64,000 nt of DNA from Malaya genurostris (lineage: Eukaryota > Arthropoda > Insecta > Diptera > Culicidae). The stretch covers positions 103,011,698 through 103,075,697 of the forward strand of contig NC_080572.1 of the NCBI RefSeq assembly GCF_030247185.1, in the 5' to 3' direction. Below are positions 1 to 11,802 of the stretch, piece after piece (within the stretch, counting starts at the first letter, position 1; every line of letters begins with the position of its first letter). The notes beneath the pieces were generated by a model. That model ran no database searches, was not told the DNA's origin, and saw only the letters and a program-made list of their open reading frames with translations. The translations under genes were made by a program, and so were the position numbers.

Positions 1-580
1 CTTGCCTATATTATTCATACTTTCATAAATATCACTGAGATACTCTTAAAAAAATTTCATTCAATCTTGAATAAAAATATGAAATGGCCTAAAATTCAGA
101 GATTATTTCCGTTTTTCGTATTTTGGCTTTTTAAAAGTTTAAGTCGTCATCTAGAGAAATTTATAAACAATATTTACGTGGTAATTTATGCATGAAAATT
201 CTATGAAAATCTATTTTTTTCTCTGTTATTTTGGAACCGAAAGACTTAAAATTCAGGAATTTTTCATACCATTTTAATACCATTCATTTGAATTGAAGTT
301 TGTGAAAATCTGTTCAGTACGTTGGTACGAAAATTCTTCTTTTTTGCATATTCAGTTCTGTAGTCAGAAGTTGAATTCGAATAAAATTCAGGAACTTTGT
401 ATTAAACCACTAAACCTTTCATTTGAATCAAAACTTTTGAAAATCGGTTCAGCCATCACCGTTTAAAGTTAATATGTTATTTTTTTGTTTTTTAAACATA
501 TCACCCTGTAGATCCAGAACAGGAAGTTGGATTCGAAAGAAATTCATGAACTTGCAGGAACTATTGCTTAACGATGAAAA
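1..580 (-). repeat. Truncated dispersed repeat (family A/B related), reverse orientation
   Basis: The opening bases (a tttcataaatatcac stretch followed by a lysine-like A/T-rich run) resemble the segment just inside the family B head near 33,350. The stretch also carries the repeated phrases of these families: 'gaaaatcggttcagccatc', 'ccgacttccgg'-like words and 'cctgtagatccagaac'. The terminal head lies outside the window, so only the interior is seen. No gene is visible. Boundaries are approximate because the copy is old and diverged. Confidence 0.4.
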
Positions 581-699
581 TTTGTTTTGTCAGTTGTATA
601 TAAAATCCGATTGCATAGCACAGATAACATAGTTAGGAAGTTACCTGTAAAGATCAGTAAAACTCTACGGAACTGAGCTGAAATCATCAGTTGAAATGT

Positions 700-2150
700 T
701 GTTAGTTAATGTCCAGTCGAATCGACTTTGGCTATACTAGGGTCGGAAACATGTGCCTCGTAAGTAAGGGAAAGTTCCGTATGCTTATCTGTTCATTTTA
801 TTAAGTTAAGTTTGGAACGATGTATACTTAAGTCAATCCTTGAAAAAATATATATTCTAATATATATATATTGTAATTTTTGAATTTCTCGAGTTGAAAT
901 TATCCCGACTCCTGAGCTATATCGTTCACTAGTTCCGCAGAATTATTCGGTGTTTTTTTCCTACAAGTGGTGACGTTATTCATGCACGGAACGACCGAAA
1001 TTAGCTCTGCGCCTAATTCGTATTACTGTTTTTGGATTAGTTGATTTTAATAACAAAATTTCCGAAATAACTATAAAATTAGTTTAAATTGAGAATTTAC
1101 TTTGCTGAAAAAAACTCTTATTTTTAGAGAATGTGTTTAGTTGGCGAATATCCTGGACACCAACCAACAATATTTCAATCCAACACGAAATTCGCATTGA
1201 CAACTAATTTTGTTATTTAAATCAGAAAAATTGTTTCTAATTATCTATCACCATCATTACTGAAGGACAGCACAAATAAAATAAAAACGAAATGGGTTTT
1301 ATTAACAAGATTATTAGCCAAAAACACATGAGAAGTGTCAAAGCAAAACAATCCATTAAAAAGCTAAAAAGGACAGTCTTATTGCAACTGCTTGCAAATT
1401 GTTTAGATGTTTTTCGCATGTGTTACGATATATCCATACATAAATTTCTAAATCGATTTCTAAAAATGACGTAAACTCTTAGTGGAAAGTGTATTTATTC
1501 AGAATTTGTGCGCATTTGAAGCGATTGTGCGTGATAATGTTTTTACGCGGAACAGTGAAGTGAGTTTCAAACTACTTGTATTCGGTTTTTGTTTTCCGAG
1601 TGCTCGAAGTTTTCAGTGAGAGTGTCGATTTCGCGAAGTCGAATGAAGAAAACAGCGATTTAGAAGAAAAATTTTCAAAAAGAAGCTTATATTTCGTTTA
1701 TGTCTTTTTCTCCTATACAACATCGTATTTATACCTGCCAATATAAAAAAGACAACCGCGACTGAATTTTTTTTCGGTTGAAGTGTGCCATCTAGTGGCT
1801 AGTAGTCATTACATTTTCTCGGTGACAGAGCGCCATATAGCTGCACATTGCAGAAACCAATTCAACCATTTATATTGGTTGAAAACATCGTTTTATTTCT
1901 CTAATTCAACTAAAAAATTAGTTGAATAAAAATGAAGTGCGCCTTAGCTAAGAAATGACAGCACGTTTAATTGACGAATTTAACTAAAAAAATAGCCATT
2001 TCAACAAATATTTTATTATTATTAAGGGAATTAGAATTAAAAAATCTAAACTGAAAAAAGTAAGATTTTTTTAGTTGTCTCAAAAAATAACTAACTAAAA
2101 TCAGAAAATCAACTATTTTTTTCGCCAAAATACTGATTTCGGTCTTTCCG
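700..2150. other. Gene-free AT-rich stretch with one short hairpin
   Basis: I see no gene, RNA or intact transposon here. Open frames are short and lack family motifs. The one clear structure is a perfect hairpin at 1904-1927 (ATTCAACTAA, 4-nt loop, TTAGTTGAAT). The segment 1850-2140 is rich in AACTAA/TTAGTT words and could be a decayed MITE, but no matching ends were found. Confidence 0.5.
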
Positions 2151-2225
2151 TGTGGAGATCCAGTCGACCAAACTACGGACATGTTCCGTTGATGTCCAGA
2201 GAAGGTTTTACCTCTCTCATAAAGA

Positions 2226-3661
2226 ATGGTGGTGTACTGTGCAGACCAACTTTTGAACGAAGGCCGCCCAGAGAGCCGAGTGTCAGATGCCTTTCGAATA
2301 GGAGACAACGTCACTTCACCATTCATTTCGAGCTCCGGAGTTCCACAAGGAAGCCATCTGGGACCGTTCATATTCTTATCAAACCTCAATGACTTGAATT
2401 TTTCGCTGGAATGCATGAAGCTATCATTTGCCGATGATTTCAAATTGTTCCATCTCATCAAGGATTCTGAAGATCCCGCTTTCTTACAAACTCAGTTTGA
2501 TGTATTCTATAACTGGTGCAATGTTAACAGGATGGTACTAAACGCCTCAAAATGTTCCGTCATCTCATTCTCTCGCAAACGAAACACGATCACGTATGAC
2601 TACTCTATTTCGACAGCGCTCTTGGAACGAGTTTCATCAATCAAGGATTTAGGAGTGTTATTAGATTCTAAGCTCAATATCAAAGATCATATTGAGTATA
2701 CTATATCTAAAGCTCCTTAGATGCTAGGACTTATGTTCCGCATTTCAAAAAAAAACTTCAACAACGTATATTGCGCTGTCCTTGTTTGGGCACCATATTA
2801 TCAAACCGATAAGCTGCGAATAGAAGCTGTTCAGCAGAAATTCGTCCATTTTGTTTTGCGTCGTCTGCCATGGAGAGATGCAGCCAACCTTCCAAGCTAC
2901 GAAACTCGTACACACCAAAAAATTCTGAATAATACAGGTGACTTAATTCCTCATACGATGTAATTCATAAAGACCTAATTCGTCAAATGACGGAAAACTT
3001 CATTTGTATTGACTTAATGTTAGATTAGCTTGAATTTTACTGGTTTCGACTGTAACTTGCATTATGCTAGCAGGTGCGATTGTATGAATTTAAATGCACC
3101 TTTTACCAACCACGCAGATGTATGCTTCTGTGGCCCAGTCGATTAACAGACGTACATGCGATCCAATGATTCTCGGTTCAAATCGCGGCGGTTGCTATCA
3201 GTATTCTTTTTTTATTTCAACGAATTTCATGTCATGGAGTTTTAGACACAATATTAAATGTTCTTCCACGTGATTTTGCGTGAACTGCGACGCTCCATTT
3301 ATGTGCATCTAATAAGATGTAAAATCACAGGGATTTTTTTAAGTGTGTAGCTCATCAACTTTATTTGTTATCAGTTCGTCGGGATACTTCCAAAGCCATT
3401 TTTATTGTGGATTTAATCCAATCCCAAATTTATTGTTTGGATCTTCTTCCACAGCTATGCTTCAATATCCATCGTCGTAACTTGCGGTTAAACTCTTTCT
3501 TCAGAATCTCTCGTGCTAGAACAAACTATGGATTTTATGAACCATTTGCTAGTATGTGTCGATCATTCAACGTTTGTTCAAATGTATTCGATTTTCAATT
3601 GTCCCGCAGCACTGTAAAAAACTTACTTTCAAGATTTTTCGCCAGCCAGCTTTCCTTATGA
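2226..3661 (+). pseudogene. Non-LTR retrotransposon reverse transcriptase, broken and interrupted
   Basis: This is the C-terminal two thirds of a LINE-type RT (Jockey/CR1-like superclade; clade uncertain). At 2226-2720 the frame shows the GVPQGSHLGP motif, then the FADD catalytic box (residues about 69-73 of the frame), then an N-x-x-KC and a DLGVLLDSKL segment. A TAG at 2718-2720 interrupts the frame, which continues at 2721-2963 with the thumb-region signature VWAPYY...IEAVQQKF...RRLPW. Part of the sequence between the two is missing. The frame is then split by about 400 bp of foreign DNA and resumes at 3365-3661 (SVRRDTSKAIF, RTNYG, DFQLSRS), the usual end of this ORF. No endonuclease or 5' part is present, so this is a dead 5'-truncated copy. 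Confidence 0.85.
2964..3364 (+). repeat. tRNA-like (SINE-like) insertion inside the RT pseudogene
   Basis: The segment separates two parts of one RT coding sequence, so it is an insertion. It holds a tRNA-like promoter pair: A-box-like TGGCCCAGTCG at 3131-3141 and B-box-like GGTTCAAATCG at 3175-3185, 34 nt apart, as in Pol III-transcribed SINEs. Its last part (about 3285-3330, 'gcgacgctcc...atgtgcatct..taagatgtaaa') also occurs near 11,690-11,735 in a MITE, so the two share a module. Ends are approximate and no clear TSD was found. Confidence 0.5.
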
Positions 3662-3699
3662 ATTGAGGGTTAAATTATAGATATTTACAGAAGATAGTA

Positions 3700-5140
3700 T
3701 GATAGATTAGTTTACGATAACGTGCAATATGTATCAATTGAATAAATGTAATCTTTTGGTACAAAAAATAAATAATTTGCGTATGTATGTTTAAGTATGC
3801 ATATGTAATAGTTCTGTGCACACACTTCTCTTGGAGATGGCTGAACCGTTTTTCACAATCTTTGATTTAAATGAAAGATCTATTCAATCGAAAACTGAAT
3901 TTTATCTGGTTCTGACTTCCGATGCGGTGACTAGTGCACAATTTTGAAGTGTGTATTTTTCTCAGATTTTCGTAGAACTGGTTTAAAACATTTCTTAGTT
4001 TGTAGCTCTCACTGGCAGATGACCGAAAAACCTCATTTAAATATTCAAAATAGTCAAGTGTCATATTGTTAATTCTTGGCAGTAAGCCGTCCAAAGTTGA
4101 TTTGCCGATTTGAATAAACTGTGAACAACAATTCTAACTTAATGGTATAGACTCTAGAGTCTAAATGAAAATTCCTTAATCCATACCAGATTCAAATTTA
4201 AATTCATCCGTACCCAAACCCGTTTTATATCATCAGGCTAGGACTTATAACCCAACCCAAAAACGAATTCGCCGGGTTCGGGTCAGAATCGGGTTTAGTG
4301 AAAAAAAAAATGGATCGGTTACGGTTATAGATTTTTATTAGTAATTGAGTACAGGCTGGATTTGGGTTGTGAACAACAATTGTAATTCAATGGTCGCATC
4401 ACTAGTCTAGATTTTCGCGCGATTTTCGAACCCCTGCACTTGATAAAAATAAAAATCATCCGTATGGGTAACGAATCATCGGACATCATCACATGCCTCG
4501 ATCTGGACGAAATTGGGTTCAAAATGTATTCCCCGCTTTCAAATATCAGTCTTGAGTGCAAAATTAATGATTTGCCATACTGAAGACGCGTACAAAGTTT
4601 TATGCCAATCGGAGCAAGAGGATCCAAAGGATTTTGCCAGCTTTTATCTCGCTATTTATATTTTTTGGAATTTCTCGAACGTAATAAACGTCTACTAATT
4701 AGCTATCAGAGGTCAATTGGTTCTCGTAGGGGATGGGGTCCACTAGGAGATTGATAATACCTATTAGCTCTCTCCGGACAGCACCAGCCTAGATGCCGTT
4801 TGGAATCCGGCGAAAAAAAATTAACCAAGAATAGATCCACTGGGTTCCTGCTTCCATGTCGTAAAAGGCGACAATTGCAGGAGTGTCTTTTTCCTTTCAC
4901 TTATCAGATATTTTCAATGTTTCATTCCTGATTACTCTATTTTACAAAATTATCTCTCTATTCAACCTATCAATTTCCGTCTAGCTACGGAGAAAAGTTT
5001 TATTTGGAATGTTTTTTTCTTCCATGTTATTGATTGTTTTTCAGGATTATAAATTGAATGATAAAAATCAACTATTGCGCAAATCCGTTGATATTACAAA
5101 GTTAATAACAGAGATAACATATATCGGTATATTGAATACA
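3700..5140. other. Gene-free stretch with a low-complexity GGGTxCGGGT patch and one old repeat
   Basis: No gene is supported. 4190-4320 is rich in diverged CCCAAACCCG/CGGGTTCGGGT words, as is 14,565-14,780. 4706-4965 is a diverged copy of a sequence also found at 36,995-37,205 (shared phrases: 'ggggtccactagg', 'tccactggg', 'gtcgtaaaaggcg', 'ttactctattttac'). 4005-4040 matches 6,880-6,915 (activity unknown). Confidence 0.5.
4706..4965. repeat. Dispersed repeat with TGTCG-CGACA hairpin, copy 1
   Basis: This copy shares its order of phrases with 36,995-37,205: a ggtccacta...agattgata opening, 'atccactggg', the hairpin word TGTCGTAAAAGGCGACA (4857-4873, 5-bp stem) and the tail 'ttactctattttac'. 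In the second copy the hairpin arms have mutated. The identity of the parent element is not clear. The position may reflect an untranslated region of a LINE. Confidence 0.45.
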
Positions 5141-5147
5141 TAGTAAA

Positions 5148-6232
5148 AAAACTGTTTTAATAGACCTAGTGGTGTAATGATGCTTTTCTCATGTATAATA
5201 TTGTTGTATTCTATTCAAAAATTTTCTTTTCGGTTTTTGAAAGAAACTAAGAGATTGTTTGTGCATTAACTAGTATAACATACAGAATGAAACAGTGCTT
5301 TGCTCGCGTAGGTCATCCTTAAGAAAACGAAGTGAGTTCACTATTATATGCACTTCCGGCACCGGAATCCGAGAACCGATATAATCGGAGTCGGTTCGTA
5401 CAGCCACCAACTAACATGACGTACAAACTCTACTAGTTTTTATTAAAATTTTGAAGATTTTATACAATTTTGCCATCGCACTCTAAATGACGATTTAAAT
5501 GTTTGCTGTATCCGAAAATATGCAGTAATTTTTTGTAGGACCATAAGACCTTTTTTTGATCCGGTTTTGAGTCCAGTTTACAACATTTTTTACGGTTTTT
5601 GTACCTCCAGTTTGAGTGACGGTGTACAATATTCAACACACTTTACCCTAAAACTCTGGAATCGGAAGTCGGATCCGGATGAAATTCCGTATGGGACCGT
5701 GAGACCTTTCATTTGAATCTAAGTTTGTGGAAATCGGTCAAATTATCGCTGAGAAAAGTGAGTGATATTTTGGTATATATGACCAATATTTTCAGTGCTT
5801 CCGGAACCGGATACCGGAAGCCAGGATAGCCTGAATCGGTTTGTTTAGTTGCCTACTGATAATGACTATCGATTTGTGTAGTTTTGAGACCAGTTTAGAA
5901 AATTTTTTCACGTTTTTTGTTTCACCGGTTTAAGTGACGGTATACAATATTGAACACACTTTACCCTATAACTTCCCTATTTCCTATAATCGGAAGTCGG
6001 ATCAGGATGAAATTCAGGACTTCCGTATGGCTGTGAGACCTTTCATTTGAATCGAAGTTTGTCAAAATCGGTTTTACCATCTCCGAGAAAACCTAGTGCG
6101 ATTATTTGACACATACACACACACAGACATTGCTCAGCTCGATGAAGTGAGTCGAATGGTATATGACACTTTTTACTAGTCGGTTTTTCAAGTGATTGCA
6201 TAACCTTTCTATATGAGAAAGGCAAAAACACT
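5148..6232 (-). repeat. Family A dispersed repeat, nearly complete, reverse orientation
   Basis: Read on the minus strand it begins with the family head, an imperfect hairpin of GCCTTTCTCATATAGAAAGG type (plus-strand 6207-6230), and ends with the tail word that on the plus strand reads cctagtggtgtaatgatg (5164 onward). In between are the family's recurrent phrases for cold paralogues: 'tccggaaccgg', 'gaaatcggtcaaa', 'gtgacggt..acaatatt', and a short (CA)n near 6116. There is no coding capacity, so it is non-autonomous. The first 280 bp align closely with 25,093-25,360. Confidence 0.7.
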
Positions 6233-6289
6233 TGATATTAATATTTCAAACAATTAATTAATATTTTTCTCGATAGCCGGCTGCCCAGA

Positions 6290-7360
6290 TCAACCAATAT
6301 AACCAATTAATAATTTTAATAAACAATTAAAATAATAAAGTGGAAATAATAAAGAATCGAGACGAACGTAAAATCTGTCGACCTTTGAATTATAAAAAAT
6401 AGGGAAGTTTTTCTCTTTACGCGATAGTATTGCAAATTTTTCTACAGTTTCCTCGAATAAGAGCTGTGAATCAAGACTTCCTGGGACTTCAATATAGGAT
6501 ATTGTTAAAACGTACATTCGGGAAGTCAGTGCGTTTAGTGGTGCATCCGAGCATCTTGAAATCGGAACATATTGAGTCGCGCGCGAAACCAATACTGAAA
6601 TTTTTACTAACAAATATCCTTCTCCCGTGACACTTGTGGAGTGCGCAGTAGTATATACGGCCTTTAGTAACAACAAGTATTGGACTAACATCCCTTCCCA
6701 TTCCTTAGACGATCTACGTTCGGGCCTGGCCGGCGCCGGTACTGATCAATGAATTCTGGGATTACCAGAAGATGTACATTGAAGGATGATTTACCAGTCC
6801 CAGGTCGAATAATCTAGGAACTCCCTGTACAATTTCAGCTAATCCCGATCAGTAACGGAGTAGCAACCAGGGGTGGTCGCTCAAGCTCACTGGCAGATGA
6901 GCGAAAAACCTCATTTCAGTTATATCGGTTCCCAGTTCAGGAAGTACCGTAAATAACCAATGATTATAATTGGACCTTACTTCGAATTCTCAGAGACCGT
7001 CAAGTCGATTCGCACAAACCTAGATTTAAGTGAAAGGTCTTAAAGTTATATACGCACGTTCTACATTTTATACGGATCCGACTTCTGGTTCCTGTGATAT
7101 AAGGTAATGAAAGTTGAAAATTTCAAAGTGATGATGTCAAGAATGTAGAAAACTCTTCGAATCTGCGCTGAAAACTATTTCCATTCGAAGGTTTTGTTAT
7201 TTGATGTCTAAACGAATTGATTCTAGATATCCCGACCATCTACTGGTTCCTGGGTCCAGAAATAGTAACCCAGTATTTTAAAACCAAACTTACTCTGGTT
7301 TCTCAGAGCTGGCAGAATTATTTCCCTAAGCTTGGAATCTAATGAAAGATTTTTATGGTT
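6290..7360. other. Gene-free stretch with degenerate repeat pieces
   Basis: No coding region or RNA gene is supported. 6880-7350 carries eroded family A phrases (gatccgacttctggttcc, 'cagagctggcaga'). The words 'tcactggcagatga.cgaaaaacctcattt' at about 6882-6913 recur at about 4008-4038. Confidence 0.45.
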
Positions 7361-7363
7361 TAA

Positions 7364-9166
7364 TACACCCAAACCTTATACGTTACCTCTTTTTACGTAC
7401 CTCTTTTTACGAACCAAATCCCAAATAACGTAATCTTTTTTTACGAACCAAATCCCAAATAACGTAAACTATTTTTACGAACCTACTTCGTAAAAAGAGG
7501 TTTTGTCATTCATCGAAAGCGATTTCCGACTCCATGGAAACTACTACAATATGGGTATTTTTGGAACGGGTTTAAAGAGTAGATTTCGGAAAATGATGTT
7601 TGAGGTATTTTGAAAATCCAAGATGGCGACTTCCGGTTGATTGATAATCCTTGAAAACCCATACAATATGGGTATTTTCGGAACGGAATTGATGAGTAGA
7701 TGTCAGAAAACGATGTTTGAGGTAGTTTTGAAATTCAAGATGGCGACTTCCGGTTTGTTGAGATTCCTTGAAAACCCTTACAATATGGATATTTTCGGAA
7801 CGGTATAACACTATACCAAGTTAAAGGAAAATGTCAAAAACTTTCAAAAGATAATAATAAACCGGAAGTCACTGTTTTGCATTTCAAAACCACTTCAAAT
7901 ATAATTTTCCGAAGTCTACTTTTAAATCTCTTTCTGAAAGTACCCATATTGTAAGGGGTTTCAAAAAATATCAACAAATCGGAAGTTACCATCTTGGATC
8001 TAAGAACCACCTCAAACATTGCTTTCTGACATCTACTCATCAATCCCGTTCTGAAAATACCCATTATGTAAGGGTTATCAAGGAATATCAAGAAACCGGA
8101 AGTCATCATATTGGATGTCAGAACCACCTCAAACATCGTTTTCTGATATCAACTCATCAATACCGTTCCGAAAATATCCATATTGTAAGGGTTTTCAAGG
8201 AATATCAACAAACCGGAAGTAGCCATCTTGAATTTCAAAACTACCTCAAACATCGTTTTCTGACATCTACTCATCAATTCTGTTCCGAAAATATCCATAT
8301 TGCAAGGGTTTTCAAGGAATATAAAAAAACCGGAAGTCGCCATCTTGGATTAAGGAATCACCTCAAACATTGTTTTCTGACATCTACTCATCAATCCCGT
8401 TCCGAAAATACCCATATTGTAAGGGTTTTCAAGAAATATCAAGAAACCGGAAGTCGCCATCTTGCATTTCAGAACTACCTCAAACATCGTTTTCTGATAT
8501 CTACTCATTAACCCCGTTCCGAAAATACCCATATTGTAAGGGTTGTCAAGGAATATCAACAAAACGGAAGTCGCCATCTTGAATTTCAAAACTACCTCAA
8601 ACATCGTTTTCTGACATCTACTCTTCAGTTCCGTTCCGAAAATATCCATATCGTAACGGTTTTCAAGTAATATCAAGAAACCGGAAGTCGCCATCTTGGA
8701 TTTCAGAACCACTTCAAACATCGTTTTCTGATATCTACTCATCAATTCCGTTCCGAAAATATCCATATTGTAAGGGTTTTCAAAGAATATCAACAAACCG
8801 GAAGTCGCCATCTTGAATTTCAAAACTACCTCAAACATCGTTTTCTGACATCTACTCACCAATTCCGTTCCGAAAATATCCATATTGTTAGGGGTTTTAG
8901 GCAATCTCAATAAACCGGAAGCCGCCATCTTGGATTTTGAAACGAGCCCAAACATCATTTTCTTGCACTTACTCTTCACATCCGTTCCGAAAATAAACAT
9001 ATGATGCGCGGTTTCCACAATAATCACACATAACTTTTTTTACGAAGTAAATTCCAAATAACGTAAACTTTTTTTACGAACCAAATCCCAAATAACGTAA
9101 ACTTTTTTTACGAACTACGTCTTTTTACGAACCCCCGTTTAGTTCGTAAATGGAGGTTTCGGTGTA
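7364..9166. mobile_element. Foldback-like element built around an inverted 117-bp satellite
   Basis: The outer ends are inverted copies of one word: left TACACCCAAACCTTATACG (7364-7382) and, on the minus strand from 9166, TACACCGAAACCTCCATTTAC. Inside each end lie short repeats of 'ccaaatcccaaataacgtaaac' with a run of T then ACGAA (7380-7500 and 9030-9130). The core is a satellite of about 117 bp: about 2.3 units in one direction (7540-7810) and about 10 units in the other (7840-9020), with the switch near 7810-7850. Because 117 is a multiple of 3 the units read open on the minus strand, giving a 225-codon frame that is an artefact. No transposase is present. The element family is not recognised. 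Confidence 0.65.
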
Positions 9167-9169
9167 CAA

Positions 9170-11100
9170 AGTTCCAAGATTTATTGCTTAAATGCATCCA
9201 AACCGTTGTTTATAGCGACTATGCAAAAATCGTAGACAATATTCTAAAGCTAAAACAATTTCGGAATCATGTTAGCTGCAGACCATTAGACCTGACCTCG
9301 GGAATACCGTTATCCGGATTGCGGTTCCGGAAGTTCCGGAAATAGTGGTCGTTAACTCCAAATCAGAACTCCCTCACTTCTCCCAGAGATGGCTCAACTG
9401 ATTTTCACAAAATTAGATCAGAATGAAAGGCACTCGGCATACGACCACAATTAGGTATAGCGGCGTAAAAAAGGTCACATGGTGTCATATAAGACCTTTG
9501 AATTTTACTCGGATTAGACTTCCGGAATTATAGAGTGATGATGGCTGGAAGAGCGACGAAGAAAATCATTCAAGAAGATCTTCTGAATTGGGTTCAAAAC
9601 TAGTTTTATTTGTAAGTTATATTAGTTTGCGGCCAAATGAATACGTCCATTGAAAAATTCCGTGAGCGTTGACAAATGCATGCGTCTAAAAACACTATGC
9701 CGTGAGCCATACTTCTTGTCATAAGTTTAGAAACAATTGCTGGCTCACCAATTTTTCAACAGATTTAGATTCTACGATGTTTTATTGTGTTATGGTATTT
9801 TTTCCAATTTGTAACTTTTAGATCTTTTTTAATTTTTCTTCTGGAAACTCATTTAAATTATCAAAAAGCCCCAAATTATCAACATTTGATCAAAAAATAA
9901 AAATGGTCGTTTTTTCTGGGTGATTCGCGACTTATGATCCAAAGGCTCGTTTTGCTCGGAAGGTATATAACCCCTTAACACTCCGAATACCAAGGGGGTG
10001 AAAAAGGTGGGAACGCTAATTTTGACTGTCTATATCTTAGCCATTTTTGACCCGATTTCAAAACTTTTTTTTACCACTAGAAAGATAAATTTATTCGAAA
10101 TAAAATCCATTTGAAACGATGGAAAACCGAATATTCTGTTCAAAGTTGTTATAAAAAGCTCCAACTAAAGTCTGTTGAAAAAAAGTGGGAACACTTACTT
10201 TGGCTGGCCATATCTCAGTTGTTAGAAGTCCGATTTTGAAAATTCGTTTATCATTACCAAAAGTCCAAGCATAAATTATCGAAAATTTCGTATTTTCGAC
10301 ATATCTTTAAATTCAAAGCGACGACATATGCATTTTTATATACCAATAGATTGCATTTGATATCAGCTATATGTTTTAGAAGAAATCAATTTCAACGTCA
10401 CTGAAAATGGCTAAAAAAAACGATATTTTCAGAGAAATTTTAGAATATTAGAAGTATTCGAAGAATGCTACATACAGTTAAGCATTTTTGTACACCAATC
10501 GTTTAATTTTGATACCAGCTATAATGTACGGGAAAAAATAGTTTCAAATTTACTAAAGAAAATCCAAACATTAGATATTTCACAGAAATTTTAAAATTAA
10601 AATAAAATTAAACCTGCTTGACACTTAGCATGAAATTCAATTTTTACCACAAAATTCTATCATATTTACTAAAAATCTCAAGAAATTTTGTATTTTTACA
10701 GAAATTTTTGAGTCTTAGAGTTTTTTGTGACTTAGCTAAGTACGCATTTAAAAACGTTCGTGTACCAACCGACTAAATTTACTTTCAGTTAAAATTTCAA
10801 AATATGTATACTTTATATTTACCAAAAATCTAAAAAGAATAGATATTTTCACAGAAGCTTTAAAAATTGAAGAAGTTGTAGGCACGTCACGTGGATTTGA
10901 CGTAAGTGCACATCTAAGAAATTTTACTTACAACTCAATGAACTCAGCAACGTGTAACATTTTAGGAGTAAAATCATATATTTATATCAAAATCTCAAAA
11001 AATGTACATTTTCGTCGGAGTTTTCGAATTTAATATATTGGAAAATGTAAAGCAAACATCTATTATCTTTTATGTAGATTGAATTTGGTATTAACTAAAA
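9170..11100. other. Gene-free AT-rich stretch with diverged internal duplications
   Basis: No gene is supported. 9300-9420 carries eroded family A phrases. Two diverged direct repeats are visible: about 10,005-10,110 and 10,175-10,300 ('gtggga(a)c.ctaa.tttg.ctg.c.atatct.ag', then 'ttaccactag/attaccaaaag'). Three further modules at about 10,320, 10,480 and 10,740 share 'catttttgta.accaa..g'. Confidence 0.4.
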
Positions 11101-11308
11101 TTTGTAGAAATCGGCTTGTTGAAATCGGTTAAGCCATCTCTGAGAAAATTGCGCGTTAAAAAAAGTGTACATATATACACACACATACATTTTTCGATCT
11201 CGTCGAGCTGAGTCGATTGGTATATAACATTATGGGTCTTCGATGCTCCGTTCGATAGTCAGTTTTTTCAGCAATTCTAATAACTTTCTATAAAGAAAGG
11301 CAAAAATG
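11101..11308 (-). repeat. Family B dispersed repeat, head end, reverse orientation
   Basis: The minus strand starts with the family B head (CCTTTCTTTATAGAAAGTTATTAG type; plus 11,281-11,306), followed by the signature around 'ggagcatcgaagacccataatgttatata' and the (GT)n microsatellite position. The other end fades into AT-rich DNA. It is non-coding. Confidence 0.6.
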
Positions 11309-11440
11309 AAATTTGCACTTGACGTAAATTCAAGCATACTGTTTGTGCCTGTATCAATGTAAAATTCAGCTAAACTAACTCTAAAGTTAAAGATAGGTTT
11401 TCAAATGTAAATTTTAAGTAATTACGACTGTAATGTAAAC
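11301..11440. repeat. Solo MITE arm
   Basis: This is a one-armed, diverged copy of the MITE at 11,531-11,802: 'atgaaatttgcacttgacg' matches that element's terminal word 'atgaaatttacgcttgacg', and the match continues for about 120 bp. There is no opposing arm. Confidence 0.5.
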
Positions 11441-11530
11441 TAATTCCAGTATCGTAATGAAAATTGGCAATCAAGTATCGACCGAAAGCTGTTAATTTTC
11501 TTTTTAAAGTTGCTGCATTTATCTGTCTCA

Positions 11531-11802
11531 ACACTCTTAGAACAAATGAAATTTACGCTTGACGTAAATTCATGCAAACTGTAATTTCTTCGGTGCTTCT
11601 GTATCGATGTAAGCTTCAATTGAGTTAACTTTGAAGGTAATGATAATGACTTATCTTTACATGTTTTGAATTGTGAATGCAAGTTAATCGCGACGCTCTT
11701 TTTATGTGCATCTGTTAAGATGTAAATATTGTGTCATCACCAATGAAATTACGGTTTGCATGAATTTACGTCAAGCGTAAATTTCATTTTTTCTAAGAAT
11801 GT
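11531..11802. mobile_element. MITE with 41-bp near-perfect terminal inverted repeats
   Basis: The left arm 11,548-11,588 and right arm 11,745-11,785 are reverse complements at 40 of 41 positions, beginning GAAATTTACGCTTGACGTAA. Weaker complementarity extends outward to about 11,531 and 11,802 (a/cattcttag). The 272-bp element has no coding capacity. Its interior near 11,690-11,735 shares a module with the tRNA-like insertion at 3285-3330. A TSD could not be identified with certainty. The parent transposon is unknown. Confidence 0.75.

Noticed and set aside
3131..3190. Functional tRNA gene
   Set aside because: A- and B-box-like words are present but no cloverleaf with a proper acceptor stem can be drawn; better explained as a SINE-like insertion.
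7700..8900. Hammerhead-like words (gatgag...gaaaac) in the 117-bp satellite
   Set aside because: The core is interrupted (extra base before GAAA, U for C at the start) and varies between units; no stem III partner.
8350..9027. 225-codon minus-strand frame with repeated MFEVVLKFKMATSG
   Set aside because: It is a translation of the 117-bp satellite; open only because 117 is a multiple of three. No start, splice or domain evidence.
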